Below are positions 9,819 to 24,800 of a DNA stretch of 64,000 nt, one piece after another. The translations under genes were made by a program, and so were the position numbers. The notes below the pieces were generated by a model that did no database searches, was not told the origin of the DNA, and worked only from the letters and a program-made list of their open reading frames with translations. Numbering within the stretch: position 1 is the first letter of the stretch; each line of letters begins with the position of its first letter. The stretch lies in assembly GCF_024339025.1 (NCBI RefSeq), contig NZ_CP101415.1, positions 248,001-312,000 of the forward strand. The letters are read 5' to 3'. This DNA is from Mycoplasma bradburyae (GTDB lineage Bacteria > Bacillota_I > Bacilli_A > Mycoplasmatales > Mycoplasmoidaceae).

Positions 9819-10052
9819 ATGGATATTTTAAGCGTCATCAATAATATAGCTAAAAAGAAAAAAATGGCTGTAACTCTTAATGATTCGAATATGAATAAAA
9901 GTTACAAAGAATTAGGTATTGATTCTTTAGATCTATTTGATATTATTGTTGAATTGGAATCTGAGTTCAATATTGAATTTTCTGATGAAAAATTGATGAA
10001 AATTAAAACTATAAATGATTTAGTTCATTATATAAAAGAACTTAAGAAATAA
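9819..10052 (+). CDS. acpP: Acyl carrier protein
   Basis: A 77-residue acidic carrier protein. The phosphopantetheine attachment motif is ELGIDSLDLFD with the modified serine at residue 36. Surrounding acidic helices (IIVELESEFNIEF, INDLVHYIKEL) are typical. Mycoplasmas lack fatty acid synthesis, so it may carry acyl groups for phospholipid or lipoprotein acylation; that is inference. It has its own strong promoter and is followed after 5 bp by tRNA-Trp(UCA), so the two are probably co-transcribed. Confidence 0.93.
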   Translation: MDILSVINNIAKKKKMAVTLNDSNMNKSYKELGIDSLDLFDIIVELESEFNIEFSDEKLMKIKTINDLVHYIKELKK

Positions 10053-10057
10053 TCTTT

Positions 10058-10132
10058 AGGGGTGTAGTTCAATGGTAGAACATCGGTCTTCAAAATCGAG
10101 TGTTGTGGGTTCGAGTCCTGTCACCCCTGCCA
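10058..10132 (+). tRNA. tRNA-Trp (anticodon UCA), reads UGA
   Basis: A 75-nt cloverleaf. The acceptor stem AGGGGUG/CACCCCU and D-arm are identical to tRNA-Trp(CCA) at 1795. The anticodon loop CUUCAAA gives anticodon UCA, reading UGA, and CCA is encoded at 10130-10132. This is the tRNA that lets UGA mean tryptophan. The anticodon stem, variable loop and T-arm differ between the two genes, consistent with an old duplication. Confidence 0.97.
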
Positions 10133-10152
10133 TTATTTGATAAGTTTTATAA

Positions 10153-10190
10153 AAAAAGAAAAGACGCAGATAATGCGTCTTTTCTTTTTT
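10153..10190 (+). terminator. Terminator after acpP/tRNA-Trp(UCA)
   Basis: A strong hairpin: AAAAGAAAAGACGCA, loop GATAA, TGCGTCTTTTCTTTT, then a T-run. It separates this unit from tuf. Confidence 0.92.
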
Positions 10191-10270
10191 TGTGAAAACT
10201 TTTTGTAAAAAAAAGTAACTTTTTATTAAAAAAAGGTTTTTAATAATATAATATATTAGCATTAAAGCTA

Positions 10271-10343
10271 TATAATATAAAAATACATAGCGCTATAAGT
10301 AAACACGGTTCAAGACCGTTTCACTTTAGAAATTTTTAAGGAG
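10271..10343 (+). promoter_or_regulatory. tuf promoter (-10) and structured leader
   Basis: TATAAT at 10271-10276 is the likely -10 box. The leader holds a small hairpin (AAACACGGT at 10301-10309 with ACCGTTT at 10315-10321, one bulge) and a ribosome-binding site AAGGAG at 10338-10343. The site is 14 bp before the ATG at 10358, longer than usual. No convincing -35 box was found. Confidence 0.55.
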
Positions 10344-10357
10344 AAATATTTTAAAAA

Positions 10358-11542
10358 ATGGCAAAAGAAAGGTTCGATCGTAGTAAACCCCACGTTAATA
10401 TCGGAACAATTGGTCACATTGACCACGGAAAGACTACATTAACCGCAGCAATTTGTACCGTGTTAGCAAAAGCTGGTACATCTGAAGCTAAAGCGTACGA
10501 TGAAATCGATGCGGCTCCAGAAGAAAAAGCACGTGGTATTACAATTAACACTGCTCACGTAGAGTACTCTACTGCAAATCGTCACTATGCTCACGTTGAC
10601 TGTCCTGGTCACGCTGACTATGTTAAAAACATGATTACAGGTGCTGCTCAAATGGACGGTGGTATCTTAGTAGTTTCAGCAACTGATGGTCCTATGCCTC
10701 AAACTCGTGAACACATTTTATTAGCTCGCCAAGTAGGCGTTCCTAAGATGGTTGTGTTCTTAAATAAATGTGACGTTGCTGATGATCCAGAAATGCAAGA
10801 ATTAGTTGAAATGGAAGTTAGAGACCTTCTTAAATCTTACGGATTTGATGGTGACAACACTCCAATCATCAGAGGTTCTGCATTGGGCGCTCTTAACGGT
10901 GAAGCTAAATGAGAAGAAAAAATTCACGAATTAATGAAGGCTGTTGACGAATACATCCCAACTCCTGATCGTGAAGTTGATAAACCATTCTTATTACCTA
11001 TCGAAGACACTATGACTATTACTGGTCGTGGTACAGTTGTAACTGGTAGAGTTGAACGTGGTCAACTTAAAGTATCTGAAGAAGTTGAAATCGTTGGTAT
11101 TACTGAAACTAGAAAAGTAGTAGTAACTGGTATCGAAATGTTCAGAAAAGAATTAGAATCAGCTATGGCTGGTGATAATGCTGGTATCTTACTTCGTGGT
11201 GTAGATCGTAAAGATGTTCAACGTGGTCAAGTATTAGCTAAACCTGGTTCTATTACTCCGCACAAAAAGTTCAAAGCTGAAATTTATGCACTTAAGAAAG
11301 ATGAAGGTGGTCGTCACACTGCTTTCTTAAATGGTTACAGACCTCAATTCTACTTCAGAACTACTGACGTAACTGGTTCAATTCAATTAAAAGAAGGAAC
11401 TGAAATGGTTATGCCTGGTGATAACGCAGAAATTACTGTTGAGTTAATTTCTTCAATCGCTTGTGAAAAAGGTTCTAAGTTCTCTATCCGTGAAGGTGGT
11501 AGAACTGTAGGTGCTGGTACTGTAGTTGAAGTATTAGAATAG
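10358..11542 (+). CDS. tuf: Elongation factor Tu
   Basis: A 394-residue GTPase that delivers aminoacyl-tRNA to the ribosome. G1 is GHIDHGKT (residues 19-26), G2 is the RGITI region, G3 is DCPGHADY and G4 is NKCD. Domains 2 and 3 follow with standard features ([26 protein letters not shown]). One UGA-Trp is at 10910. Codon use is visibly more selected than in neighbouring genes, as expected for high expression. The N-terminal sequence [19 protein letters not shown] is what I recall for M. gallisepticum EF-Tu, which helps place the organism. A monocistronic unit flanked by terminators. Confidence 0.98.
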
Positions 11543-11589
11543 TAGTTTAATTACTAGAATAATTCATTTTTAATAATAAAAATTATAAT

Positions 11590-11618
11590 AACTAAGGAAC
11601 AATGTTCCTTAGTTTTAT
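11590..11618 (+). terminator. Terminator of tuf
   Basis: AACTAAGGAAC (11590-11600), loop AAT, perfectly complementary GTTCCTTAGTT (11604-11614), then T-rich sequence. Confidence 0.88.
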
Positions 11619-11648
11619 TTATAAATAACAATAAGGAAGTATTTAACT

Positions 11649-12524
11649 TTGAAAAAAATCGCTTTTGTTATAGATTCCTCATCAAATATTTTAGGTGATG
11701 AATCTAAACATATATACTTAGTACCATTAGGTATAATTGAAACTAAAAACTCAGAGCAAACTGTTCATAACGCAAGTTATGACATGGATTTAGAAAAATT
11801 AGATGAAAAAATTAAAAGTGGCTCAAAATTTAAAACTTCTCAATCATCTATAGGAGTTCTACAACAAACATTAGAAGAATTAACCCAAAAATATGATTAT
11901 GTAATTGGGCTGCCGATTTCTGAAAAATTATCAAGCAACTATGCGACTTGAAAAAGTTTAGAATCTGAATTTAAAGGAAAATTCTTCGCTTTCAATCTAG
12001 GTAATGTTGAAATCGGAATAGTATGGATGTTGGAAGAAATAAGAAAGTTCCTAGAATCTAAAAATAATGAAGTAGATCCAAAAGAAGTTGAAGCATTTAT
12101 TGCTAAGATGAAGAAAAACTTCGGTGGAGTTTTAGTAGTTTCAGATGTAAGTCAATTAATTGCTGGTGGAAGATTAAAAGGGTTTAAAGCGGTTTTTGTC
12201 AAAACTTTAAAGCTTAAATTACTAATTAGCATGATGCCTACTAATGGTGGTTTAGAGTATTTTGATAAAACAAAAACAGATTTAGCGGCTAAAAATAATT
12301 TAATTGATTTCCTTGAGGAAAAAATCAAATTAAAATCTAAAAAAATTAAGCGAGCAGCGATCGTTACTACCATTCTTGATGATAATGAAAATCAAAAAGT
12401 ACTTAACGAATTCAAATCGTTATTAAAATCAGATGTTGAAATTAAAATAGTTCGTTTCTCACCTGTTATCGCTGTACATACAGGAATTTCTAATTACGCT
12501 CTATTAGTGCAAATGGAAGATTAA
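11649..12524 (+). CDS. DegV family fatty acid-binding protein
   Basis: A 291-residue protein of the DegV family, which binds a single fatty acid; in Firmicutes some members (FakB) present it to a fatty acid kinase. The N-terminal IAFVIDSSSNI is the usual DegV first strand (D-S-S/T motif). FKTSQSSIGVLQ matches the family TSQPS motif, and SQLIAGGRLKG matches L..GGRI. The final VHTGISNYAL fits the conserved HxGxG-like end. The start is TTG at 11649 with AAGGAA 11 bp upstream; no ATG fits. A UGA-Trp is at 11949. It is followed 2 bp later by a tRNA-binding-domain gene. Confidence 0.9.
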
Positions 12525-12526
12525 TT

Positions 12527-13162
12527 ATGCAAGTAACACTGTATTATTCTTTTGAAAATCTTCAAGATACAATGATTGGATACATAAAAGATCCATCAAC
12601 TATCGCTAGTAATAAACAAATTGGCGATGTAATTTATTTTTACAACAACAATAACGACATTGTTAGTTTCAATATTCTAAATGTTTCGCAAAAAGAAAAA
12701 TTATCATCATTAATTAAAAATAAAGGATTAGTTTTTTTAACTAAAGAGCTTAAAGAATGTTTGGTTAATGAATATTTAACTGAAATAAACAACTTAGAAT
12801 CTGCTTTTTTAATTGGCCAGGTAATTGAAGTTAATCCAGTAGAAGGAACACATTTAAACCATTGTATAGTGGATATTGCTAAAGAAAAACCATTATCAAT
12901 TGTTTGTGGTGGTTCTAATGTATCTAAAGGAATAAAGGTTGTGGTGGTTCAAGTTGATGGATTCATTTACAACGGTAAACATATTAAAAAATCTGAATTG
13001 TTTAATCTAGAATCTTCAGGTATGATTTGTTCAGAAAATGAATTAGGTTTAACTAATATGAGTAATGATGATCATAAAATACTAATTCTTAATGATGATG
13101 CTATCGTTGGTTCAGAATTCGAAACAACCATAAACAGTAACTCTAATGACTTCAAATATTAA
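12527..13162 (+). CDS. YtpR-like protein with tRNA-binding (EMAP/OB) domain
   Basis: A 211-residue protein. Residues about 95-190 form an OB-fold tRNA-binding domain like those in PheT N-termini and YtpR (LIGQVIEVNPVEGT, LNHCIVDI, LSIVCGGSNVSKGIKVVVVQVDG, the C-G-x-x-N-V motif). The N-terminal 90 residues match the YtpR N-domain in pattern. No catalytic residues are expected. Lies 2 bp after the DegV gene and overlaps the MATE gene by 17 nt, so the three are likely one operon. M. genitalium has a similar protein (MG449, from memory). Confidence 0.88.
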   Translation: MQVTLYYSFENLQDTMIGYIKDPSTIASNKQIGDVIYFYNNNNDIVSFNILNVSQKEKLSSLIKNKGLVFLTKELKECLVNEYLTEINNLESAFLIGQVIEVNPVEGTHLNHCIVDIAKEKPLSIVCGGSNVSKGIKVVVVQVDGFIYNGKHIKKSELFNLESSGMICSENELGLTNMSNDDHKILILNDDAIVGSEFETTINSNSNDFKY

Positions 13163-14882
13163 TAGTCAAAGATTAGAAACAAAAAAACAACTAAATGACA
13201 AAATAACAAAAAGGTTTAATGACAAACGCCTTTTTGTTGTTTTATTACGTTTTATTATTCCGTCAATTTTTGTCTCTTTTTTTTCTGCATTATACATATT
13301 TATTGATCAAATAATGATTGTAAAGTTTGTTATAAAATCTGATCTAAATCCAGCATCAATTTTTGATAACAATTACTTTAATTTCGTTGATAGTAATAAT
13401 CAAACCTGAACTTACAATGATTATGTAAAGGCTTCTAAAAATTTAAATGTACTAGTTTTCAATATCAATGATCTAATTAGAGCCTCTATCTCAATATCGG
13501 CTCCAATAACAGTGATAATTAATGCTTTAACATTATTAATTACAATGGGTATGGCTAACCAATTTTCTAAAGCATTGGGTAGTGGTAATGAAGCTAAAAT
13601 TAAAGAAGTATGATCAACAGGTTTTACGACTAATTTAGTAGTTAGTATAGCTTCATCTTTAATTATCGTAAGTGTCGCTAGAGTTTGATTAACTAATTCT
13701 GCTAATGGAAGTATGAATAATATGAATGCTGCTTTTGATGTTAATTCAGTCGATGGTCAAATAGTCAGTAGATTCTTTGCCAGATTTAAAGAATTGCAAA
13801 TAAACAATGCATGTAATTATGTATATGTTTTAGCTGGTTTATTCGTGATTCAATCGATGAATCAGATGTATTTCTTGCTTAATCAAGCTGAAGGAAGACA
13901 GCTTTTTATTTCAATTATTCCTCCATTAGCTAATATCATTAATATTATTTTTGATTATTTACTAATTCGTTTTACAAATTCTGGAATAGCAGCCGCAGCC
14001 TATGCTACTGTTATTGGATGAGGATTAAACTGTTTGGCTTATCTTACTTACAATATTTTATTGATCAAGAAAAATGAAACTTATCTAGTTTATCAAGGCA
14101 TTTTTAAAAAGGCTAATTTTAATTGAAACTATTTATATTTAATTTTCTTGATTGGGCTTGCTAGTTTTTTTAGAAATGCAGCACTATCAATTTCTAATGC
14201 CATATTTCAAACTAATCTAGTAAGTGTGACAGAAAAAATTCAGCCGAATTTACCACCAAATTATTATCAATCAATTTTTGGTTCAATCACACCAATAAGT
14301 AACCTAATGTTGCAATCAGTTTGAGGATTAATAAACGGAGGTAGAACTGTTGCTGGATATAAATTTGGTCAAAGGAATTTCAATGACATTACAAAAATTT
14401 ATTGATATGTTCCATTAATCGCTTTTTGTTATTCGATCATTGTTTATTTAACATTTATATTTGGATTAAATAACGTTTTCTTAAATGGTTTATTTAATAT
14501 TGAAGATCACGATAAATTAATTATTGCAAATATCATATTAAAAATCACCTTAGTGCAATCAATTTTTATTGCGTTAAGTATGAACGCGCAATTATTATTT
14601 CAATCTACTCAAAGAATTGGAATGGCTTGAATCAGTTCGTTAATGCAAGGTTTATTTACATTTATTCCAGTTTTCTTTACCATGTATTATTTATCTATTA
14701 ATAAAAACAATATATTCCTATATATTTGAATTCAACCAATAAATGCAATACTAGCTTGTTTATGTAACTGAATCATTTCAATACCATTTGCTCATAAATA
14801 TCGAGAATTTGTTAGTAAGTATGATATTGGAATGTTGATGAAAAAATATTTAGATAAAAATAATAAAATTGAAAAAAAATAA
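13146..14882 (+). CDS. MATE-family multidrug/metabolite exporter
   Basis: A 578-residue integral membrane protein with about 12 hydrophobic segments in two related halves, as in MATE antiporters. Supporting features are LRFIIPSIFVSFFSALYIFIDQI near the N-terminus (usual P-x2-x2-x4-Y/N-x-x-D pattern), NALTLLITMGMANQFSKALGSGN (family G-x-A-x4-A-x-G-x-G/N) and the second-half LQSVWGLINGGRTVAGYKFGQRN. It is longer than the usual 450 residues owing to a loop insertion between helices 1 and 2 (about residues 60-115) and another at about 190-220. Many UGA-Trp codons. It overlaps the previous gene by 17 nt. Substrate unknown. Confidence 0.85.
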
Positions 14883-14902
14883 AAATTTTTTGAAAAAAGT
14901 TA

Positions 14903-14930
14903 TTGCATAATCAAAATATTATGATATACT
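14903..14930 (+). promoter_or_regulatory. Promoter of the 16S rRNA gene
   Basis: TTGCAT (14903-14908), 16-bp spacer, TATACT (14925-14930). From TATACT the sequence TATACTTTTAAAGGCT is identical to the 23S promoter at 18154. A shared motif TTGAAAACTGAATA follows in both leaders (14979-14992 here). Confidence 0.85.
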
Positions 14931-15002
14931 TTTAAAGGCTATCAATCGATAATAAACTGGTAGCTAGTTAAATGCTTCTTGAAAACTGAATAGAATCTGT
15001 CA

Positions 15003-16522
<1,520 letters not shown>

Positions 16523-16700
16523 ATGGAGTATATTAATACACTAACACGATATACACCTGTTACATATAACGGTGAAATAATAAAATCCAACAAAAAGGTT
16601 AAACCCATTAAAGCAAATTTATTAACTAAAAGTTGTTGGTCAGATTCTGTTCAGTTATCAAGGGGCATTTAATATTTTTATCATTAGAAACCCTCTTATT

Positions 16701-16726
16701 CACCGGATCAAACCGGTGTTTTTTTA
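16701..16726 (+). terminator. Terminator after 16S rRNA
   Basis: CACCGG (16701-16706), loop ATCAAA, CCGGTG (16713-16718), then about eight T. It lies 45 bp after the processing stem, so the 16S transcript ends here and does not continue into 23S. Confidence 0.9.
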
Positions 16727-16834
16727 TTATATTTACCGATAATTTTTAATAATTTGATAAAGATCAAGTTATTAAAAATTATTTTTTAGTCTTTTATTAG
16801 AAAAATTGTTACTAGATTTTTATGAAAAGTGTAT

Positions 16835-16840
16835 TATAAT
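16835..16840 (+). promoter_or_regulatory. -10 element before the 16S-23S spacer gene
   Basis: A perfect TATAAT in the 470-bp gap between 16S and the spacer gene. The rest of the gap holds the 16S trailer, its terminator and a possible short leader ORF at 16894. Confidence 0.5.
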
Positions 16841-16893
16841 GAAATTGTTATAACTTATTTAAGCTGTATCAATAAAGAGGAGTTTAATATAAT

Positions 16894-16926
16894 ATGAAAT
16901 CACTACTTTTAATGTCGATATTATAA
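16894..16926 (+). CDS. Possible 10-residue leader peptide
   Basis: A very short ORF (MKSLLLMSIL) with the best ribosome-binding site in the area: AAAGAGGAG ends about 10 bp before the ATG. It sits 50 bp after a TATAAT and 67 bp before the first possible start of the spacer membrane protein. That gene itself has no good ribosome-binding site, which makes a translated leader plausible but unproven. Confidence 0.3.
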   Translation: MKSLLLMSIL

Positions 16927-16992
16927 AACACTTGATCACCAGTCGATTAAGTAAATGTATAAAAATACATCTAAATTAATATTTAAAAGTAG

Positions 16993-17898
16993 TTGAAAAA
17001 CTCTTTAAAAGAGCATTATGTTATTCCAGTCAATGTTTTGAATACATTAAATTATTCCTTGAATGCAAATGTGTATAAAAACATAAAAAGTGGTTATATT
17101 ATCATGAAAAGAATTTTAAGTTTTTTTAGTTACCGTGGGTTTGTTTTAAACATTATAATGTTGGTAAGCTTGATTGTTTTTATTGCGGTCTATGTTTACT
17201 TATCAAATATTGATCCGAATCAGTTAGATCATATGAATGAAAATAAATCACAAAATGGCATTCTTTTTATTAATGCATCAATTGCTTTTTTAATAATTGG
17301 GCTAGCTGGTATAGGGATTACTTTTGGATTAAATCTGGTTTATTGAATTAATAAAGTTAGTCTTAGAAAAATTATTAAAACAGAAACTAATATTGATTCT
17401 TGATTGGTAATTCTATCAATAATTCCGTTAATTGGTGTTGTAGTAGATTTCCTTATTTTTAAGAAAACGGCAAATAAATTTTCTGATCGAATCATTAGAC
17501 CGAATAATTTAGCGACGAAAAATTTATTTAACTGAATGTCAATTACGCAAATATTATTTTCAATTATTATTTCAATATTATTGATAGTTAATGTTATTTA
17601 TTTAAATACCAATTCCTTGAGTAATTTAGGATCAATAAAATTTGTTTCGTTTATTGTTTATGCGCCGATATCTTATGTAACCGGAATAATATTATTAGTA
17701 ACTCTAGTTGTTGCGACTGTTAAATTCTTTAGTCGAATTATTAAAACAAAAAAATTAAAGAAAGAATTAAGAATTTCATCTAAATCAGAATATTTTGGTC
17801 AAATATTTCTTCCTTGATTATTAACTGAATACAGACTAAAAAAAGCGAATTACATTTCGTTACAAGATATGGATAATAATTACCAAGTTTGAAAATAA
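16993..17898 (+). CDS. Membrane protein encoded between 16S and 23S rRNA
   Basis: The frame is open from a TTG at 16993; the first in-frame ATG is at 17104 (giving 264 residues) and may be the true start. Neither has a good ribosome-binding site. Four hydrophobic helices are visible from the ATG: IIMLVSLIVFIAVYVYL, ASIAFLIIGLAGIGITFGL, ILFSIIISILLIVNVIYL and VTGIILLVTLVVATVKFF, plus a weaker one at VILSIIPLIGVVVDFLIF. Charged loops end in a Lys/Asn tail. I recognise no family. UGA-Trp codons at 17344 and 17401 show it is read with mycoplasma code. Unusual because it splits the rRNA genes; a terminator follows at once. Confidence 0.75.
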
Positions 17899-17900
17899 TA

Positions 17901-17930
17901 AGAATGCATCTCGGATGCATTCTTGTTTTT
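17901..17930 (+). terminator. Terminator after the spacer membrane protein
   Basis: AGAATGCATC, loop TCG, GATGCATTCT, then TGTTTTT. It begins 3 bp after the stop codon. The 200 bp from here to the 23S promoter are very AT-rich with no gene visible. Confidence 0.9.
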
Positions 17931-18130
17931 ATATACAAGATAAAAAGAAGTTAATAACAAGAAAACTCTTAAATCTTATTAAAAATTGCGATCCTTTTAT
18001 TTATATAAATAATGTTTAGAATCCTGTATTTTCTAGGGTTTATAAGATCTTGTATTTTCAATACTTATAAAAAATAATAGATAAAAATTTTGATAAAAAA
18101 ACTAAAAATAAAAAAATATTTAAAAAAATA

Positions 18131-18159
18131 TTGTCATATTTGGTTTTTTGTGTTATACT
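18131..18159 (+). promoter_or_regulatory. Promoter of the 23S-5S rRNA unit
   Basis: TTGTCA (18131-18136), 17-bp spacer, TATACT (18154-18159), followed by TTTAAAGGCT exactly as at the 16S promoter. The leader motif TTGAAAACTGAATA recurs at 18190-18203. These shared blocks suggest both rRNA units are controlled alike. Confidence 0.88.
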
Positions 18160-18290
18160 TTTAAAGGCTTTAAATAGCTACATTGTTCTTTGAAAACTGA
18201 ATACGACAAATCTTTCTAGTCCGAAATTTGATTAAAGTATCAAATCAAATTTCAATAATATAGATTCAAAAATAGCTAATGGATCAAATA

Positions 18291-21192
<2,902 letters not shown>

Positions 21193-21260
21193 ATTTGATC
21201 ATAAAACATTAGTTGTTTTAATCATTATGATTTGTTGTATTTAGTTTTTCAAAGAGCGAT

Positions 21261-21370
21261 GTGTGTGATATCGATATCGTGATGGAAACACCTGGTCCCA
21301 TTCCGAACCCAGAAGTTAAGCATCATGGAGCCGAAGGTAGCTTAGGTGAGAATAGGAAAATATCACGCAA
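21261..21370 (+). rRNA. 5S ribosomal RNA
   Basis: About 110 nt, 68 bp after 23S. Conserved CACCTGGTCCCATTCCGAACC and GAAGTTAAGC blocks are present. The 5' GTGTGTGATA and 3' TATCACGCAA ends pair to form helix I. Confidence 0.95.
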
Positions 21371-21382
21371 ACCAAAAATTAA

Positions 21383-21408
21383 AACACCACTATAAGTGGT
21401 GTTTTTTA
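21383..21408 (+). terminator. Terminator of the 23S-5S unit
   Basis: AACACCACT, loop ATA, AGTGGTGTT, then a T-run. It starts about 12 bp after 5S. Confidence 0.92.
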
Positions 21409-21801
21409 TTTTTACTATCAACTATAGCTTAAGAGAATGTATTAACTTTATTTAATTGTTTTAAAGTTATACAATGTTATGTATATTCTTTTTTAAAGAC
21501 TGAGGAAAATAAATTCACTAACAAGGGATTTATTATTAATGTCTTAAATTTAAATAAGGTTTAAAACAACTTTTATTTAACGATTTAATATTCATTTTGA
21601 ATAACATTTAATCTAATAAATAATCAAATTTATTTAATGAATCTTAGTTAAAAATAAGGAATTATTTTGCTTATTATAATTAGATGTTACAAACTTTATA
21701 AATACTGTTTCCTAGACTTATAGATTAATTATTGTTATAATTAATAGATAACTCATTAACTTTATCATTTTTCAAAAAACTATTTAATAAACTAAAACAA
21801 T
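21409..21801. other. AT-rich intergenic region before the M60 lipoprotein
   Basis: About 390 bp with no ORF of interest. The only signal is a TATAAT at 21736-21741, about 60 bp before the ATG at 21802 and a plausible -10 box for that gene. No ribosome-binding site precedes the ATG. Confidence 0.5.
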
Positions 21802-24800
21802 ATGTTAAAAACAAGAAAAATCAATAAATTTATAAAATTGTCAGCATTACCTGCTAGCTTGATTTTAGGTTCAATTATAACAAGTTGTACGCCAATTCCG
21901 ATAATCAGTAAAATCGGTAAACAAGAAAAACAAAAAACAACTGATCAAAATGTAGATAATTCAGCAAATCCCACAGTTGATAATATTGGTGATAACCCAA
22001 TCATTAATGATCCTAGTACTAGTTTAACTTCAATCAATAGAAGAAATGAAAATAATGATAATGATATTATAGAGAATGCGATAGCTAATAACGCAAATTC
22101 ATCTTCTGAAATTAATAATATCGATATTAGAAGTAAGAGTTATGTAAACGACGAAGAATGATTTAAAAAGTTAAGTACAGATGATGTAGTTTTTGTTGAT
22201 GGTTCAGCAAAAACAAAAAGATTCTATTCAAGAAGTGACAAAGTTAATAACGCTGAATATGAAACAGATTTATTGAATCAATACGGAGATAAAGGTTTCA
22301 GATATCCAGCTTGAAATTATAACTATGAAACAGGGACTAATGCTTTATTAACATTGCCTGAAGCTAATTCAGATGGTAGTCCTAATGTATTAAATATGTC
22401 TACTGCTGTTTTTGAAGAAAAAGTCCCAACCAAATATACAGATGGTAGGTCTGGCATCAGATTTAATGATTCATCATGAATTTCTAATGAAATTAAAAAT
22501 AATAGATTAAAAAAACACCCAGCAGCTAAACTATGATATCAAACAATGCCAACGGCTGACACTCAAGCAATTGAACAAGACCTTAAGATTAGCACAAGAA
22601 GAACTGGTTCAGTAAACACCGGTGTTTATGCAGTGCCTGGTGAGGTAGTTAAAATTAAATTAAGTCCAAATACATTTAATTTACTTAAACAAATGTATCC
22701 AAACACTGATAAGGCATTACCATTTCAAGCTGTACTTAATATAAATTATTGACATAATAGACCATACGATAACTCTGGTAGAATATCTAATCGTTATCCA
22801 TTTGTTCAAACCACTTTTTCATTTACATGAAACGATTTTTATGAAGATGAACAATGTTTCAAAATTGGTAGCCCATTTGGTGGAAGTGTAACACTTGAAA
22901 TTAATAATAGAATATCTAGTAATAATGGCGAACCATACAGTTTAGAATTCAATCTTACAGATGGTGTCGAAATGCTTAATTATTGATATAAGAGCACATC
23001 AAAAAAAGAGTGAGATGATCAAATTGAAAGAATTAAGAATGGTAAATTAAAAGCACCTAATGTCGGAATTCAATCAGGTTATTTTTCATTAGCTACATCA
23101 TTTACTGCTGATAAAACAGTTGCCTATTTACCTATTAATCAGGTATCTTTCCCTGAAACTGTAATGCGAAAATGGGAAAGCTTTTTTACCTCTTCATTTA
23201 GATGATATGGATACAATCACAAAAGAATAAACTTGAAATATTGTGATGATATTTGAAATGGAGCTGGAGCTTGAGGTGGCGGAGATAATTTATTTGCACC
23301 TATTGGTTGGTCTTCAAGATTTTTTATAGCCGATGATCAATTCGGATTAACTAATTGAGGTAACTACCATGAAGTTAACCACAATTTCGAAGTTAAGGAA
23401 GATCCTTTTAATATCAAAAACCATGGTTGAACTAACATTCCTTCAGTTATCAATCTTTCTTACATTAATGATATTTTAAGATATAGAAATGAAGTGAATA
23501 TAAACGGTGAAGGAAACACCGATGGATGAAAACGTTTAGCTAATCATTACACTTTAAATAAAACTTACAAGGATTGATATAATTTCTATGCTAACATGGT
23601 TCACACATTAGGTCGTGATCGTTTTGTTGATTGAACTTTAAGTAGTGGTTGAAATGGTAGATCTTGAGCAGGTTTTGATACAGTTTCTTATTTATCAGAA
23701 TTCACTGGAATTAATTTTGTATATACTTTAAGAAATTCTTATGATCGTAGTAATATAAATAATTATGATCATTCATTTAAAAAAGCTTCAGGCTATGAAT
23801 TAAATCAAGGTGAACAAGTTTGATATGATATTTCATTGAGTAAATATCCTGCGTTAGATTTTGTTAGTAGTTTATATGCTGCCGGTTCTTATTGATACGA
23901 TTCAAGAACAAAAACCTATACTTATAATGGAGATACTCAACCTGCCTACGAAATTCCGGCTGGCGAAAGTCATACATTTGATTTTGAAAATACAATTATT
24001 TCACGTAACGATAAATTTAGATGATCTGAACTAAAATTAGATTCGATGACAACTAAGAATGGCGGTAAATTAGAAAGAAATCCATTCAATCCTAAATTGA
24101 TTGATTATACTCCTAATCTTAGTAAATTGAATGAAATTGACGAATTTGATGTAACTATAGTTCCTGATAAATGAGCTGAAAGACCTGAAAAATATGTTCC
24201 TGGTTACAAATTTAAAATTAAAATTCGTAATGTTGTTAAAGGTTTTGAAGCTAGAATTAAGGAAGCAGCACCTTCTAATTGAAGCATTTCAGATATTAAT
24301 ACAGCTATTAGAAGGTTAGGAACAAGACGAGATGTTACTAGATATCCTTATTCATATAATAATTCAACTGATATAACTGAATCAAAACAATTACTTCGCT
24401 TAAAAGGTTATTATAGAGCTCAAGCTGATGGTGATATTAAAATTAAAGGTCAAATTGACGACTGATATAAATTAACTATCAATCCTAATGGTTCATCGGA
24501 CGATGAAGCGAATGACATTGTAACATCTTCTTCAAGTTATCAAGGTGGTGAAAGAATATTAGGTGAAATTAAAAACGCCATAAAAGGCCGCTGATATTAT
24601 ATTAGTCTTGATATATATAATAACGGAGGAAGAGGTTGAGCTAAGGTTTTAGCAGAAATTAATGGACAAAATTTATATAATTTTTCGGACAACATAATTC
24701 CTGAATCTTTAGCAGAATTAGACGCAGATAAGAATAATTGAGATAAATATATAGATGATTATTCTTATGATTATAAAGAACGCCAATTTGATATTGCTAA

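Noticed and set aside
10056..10262. Minus-strand ORF containing GVTGLEPTTLDFEDRCSTIELHP
   Set aside because: It is the antisense of the tRNA-Trp(UCA) gene. This kind of peptide is a known artefact from translating tRNA genes.
16907..16920. 13-nt match ACTTTTAATGTCG with 33596-33608
   Set aside because: Too short, AT-rich and in different contexts; no shared structure or spacing.
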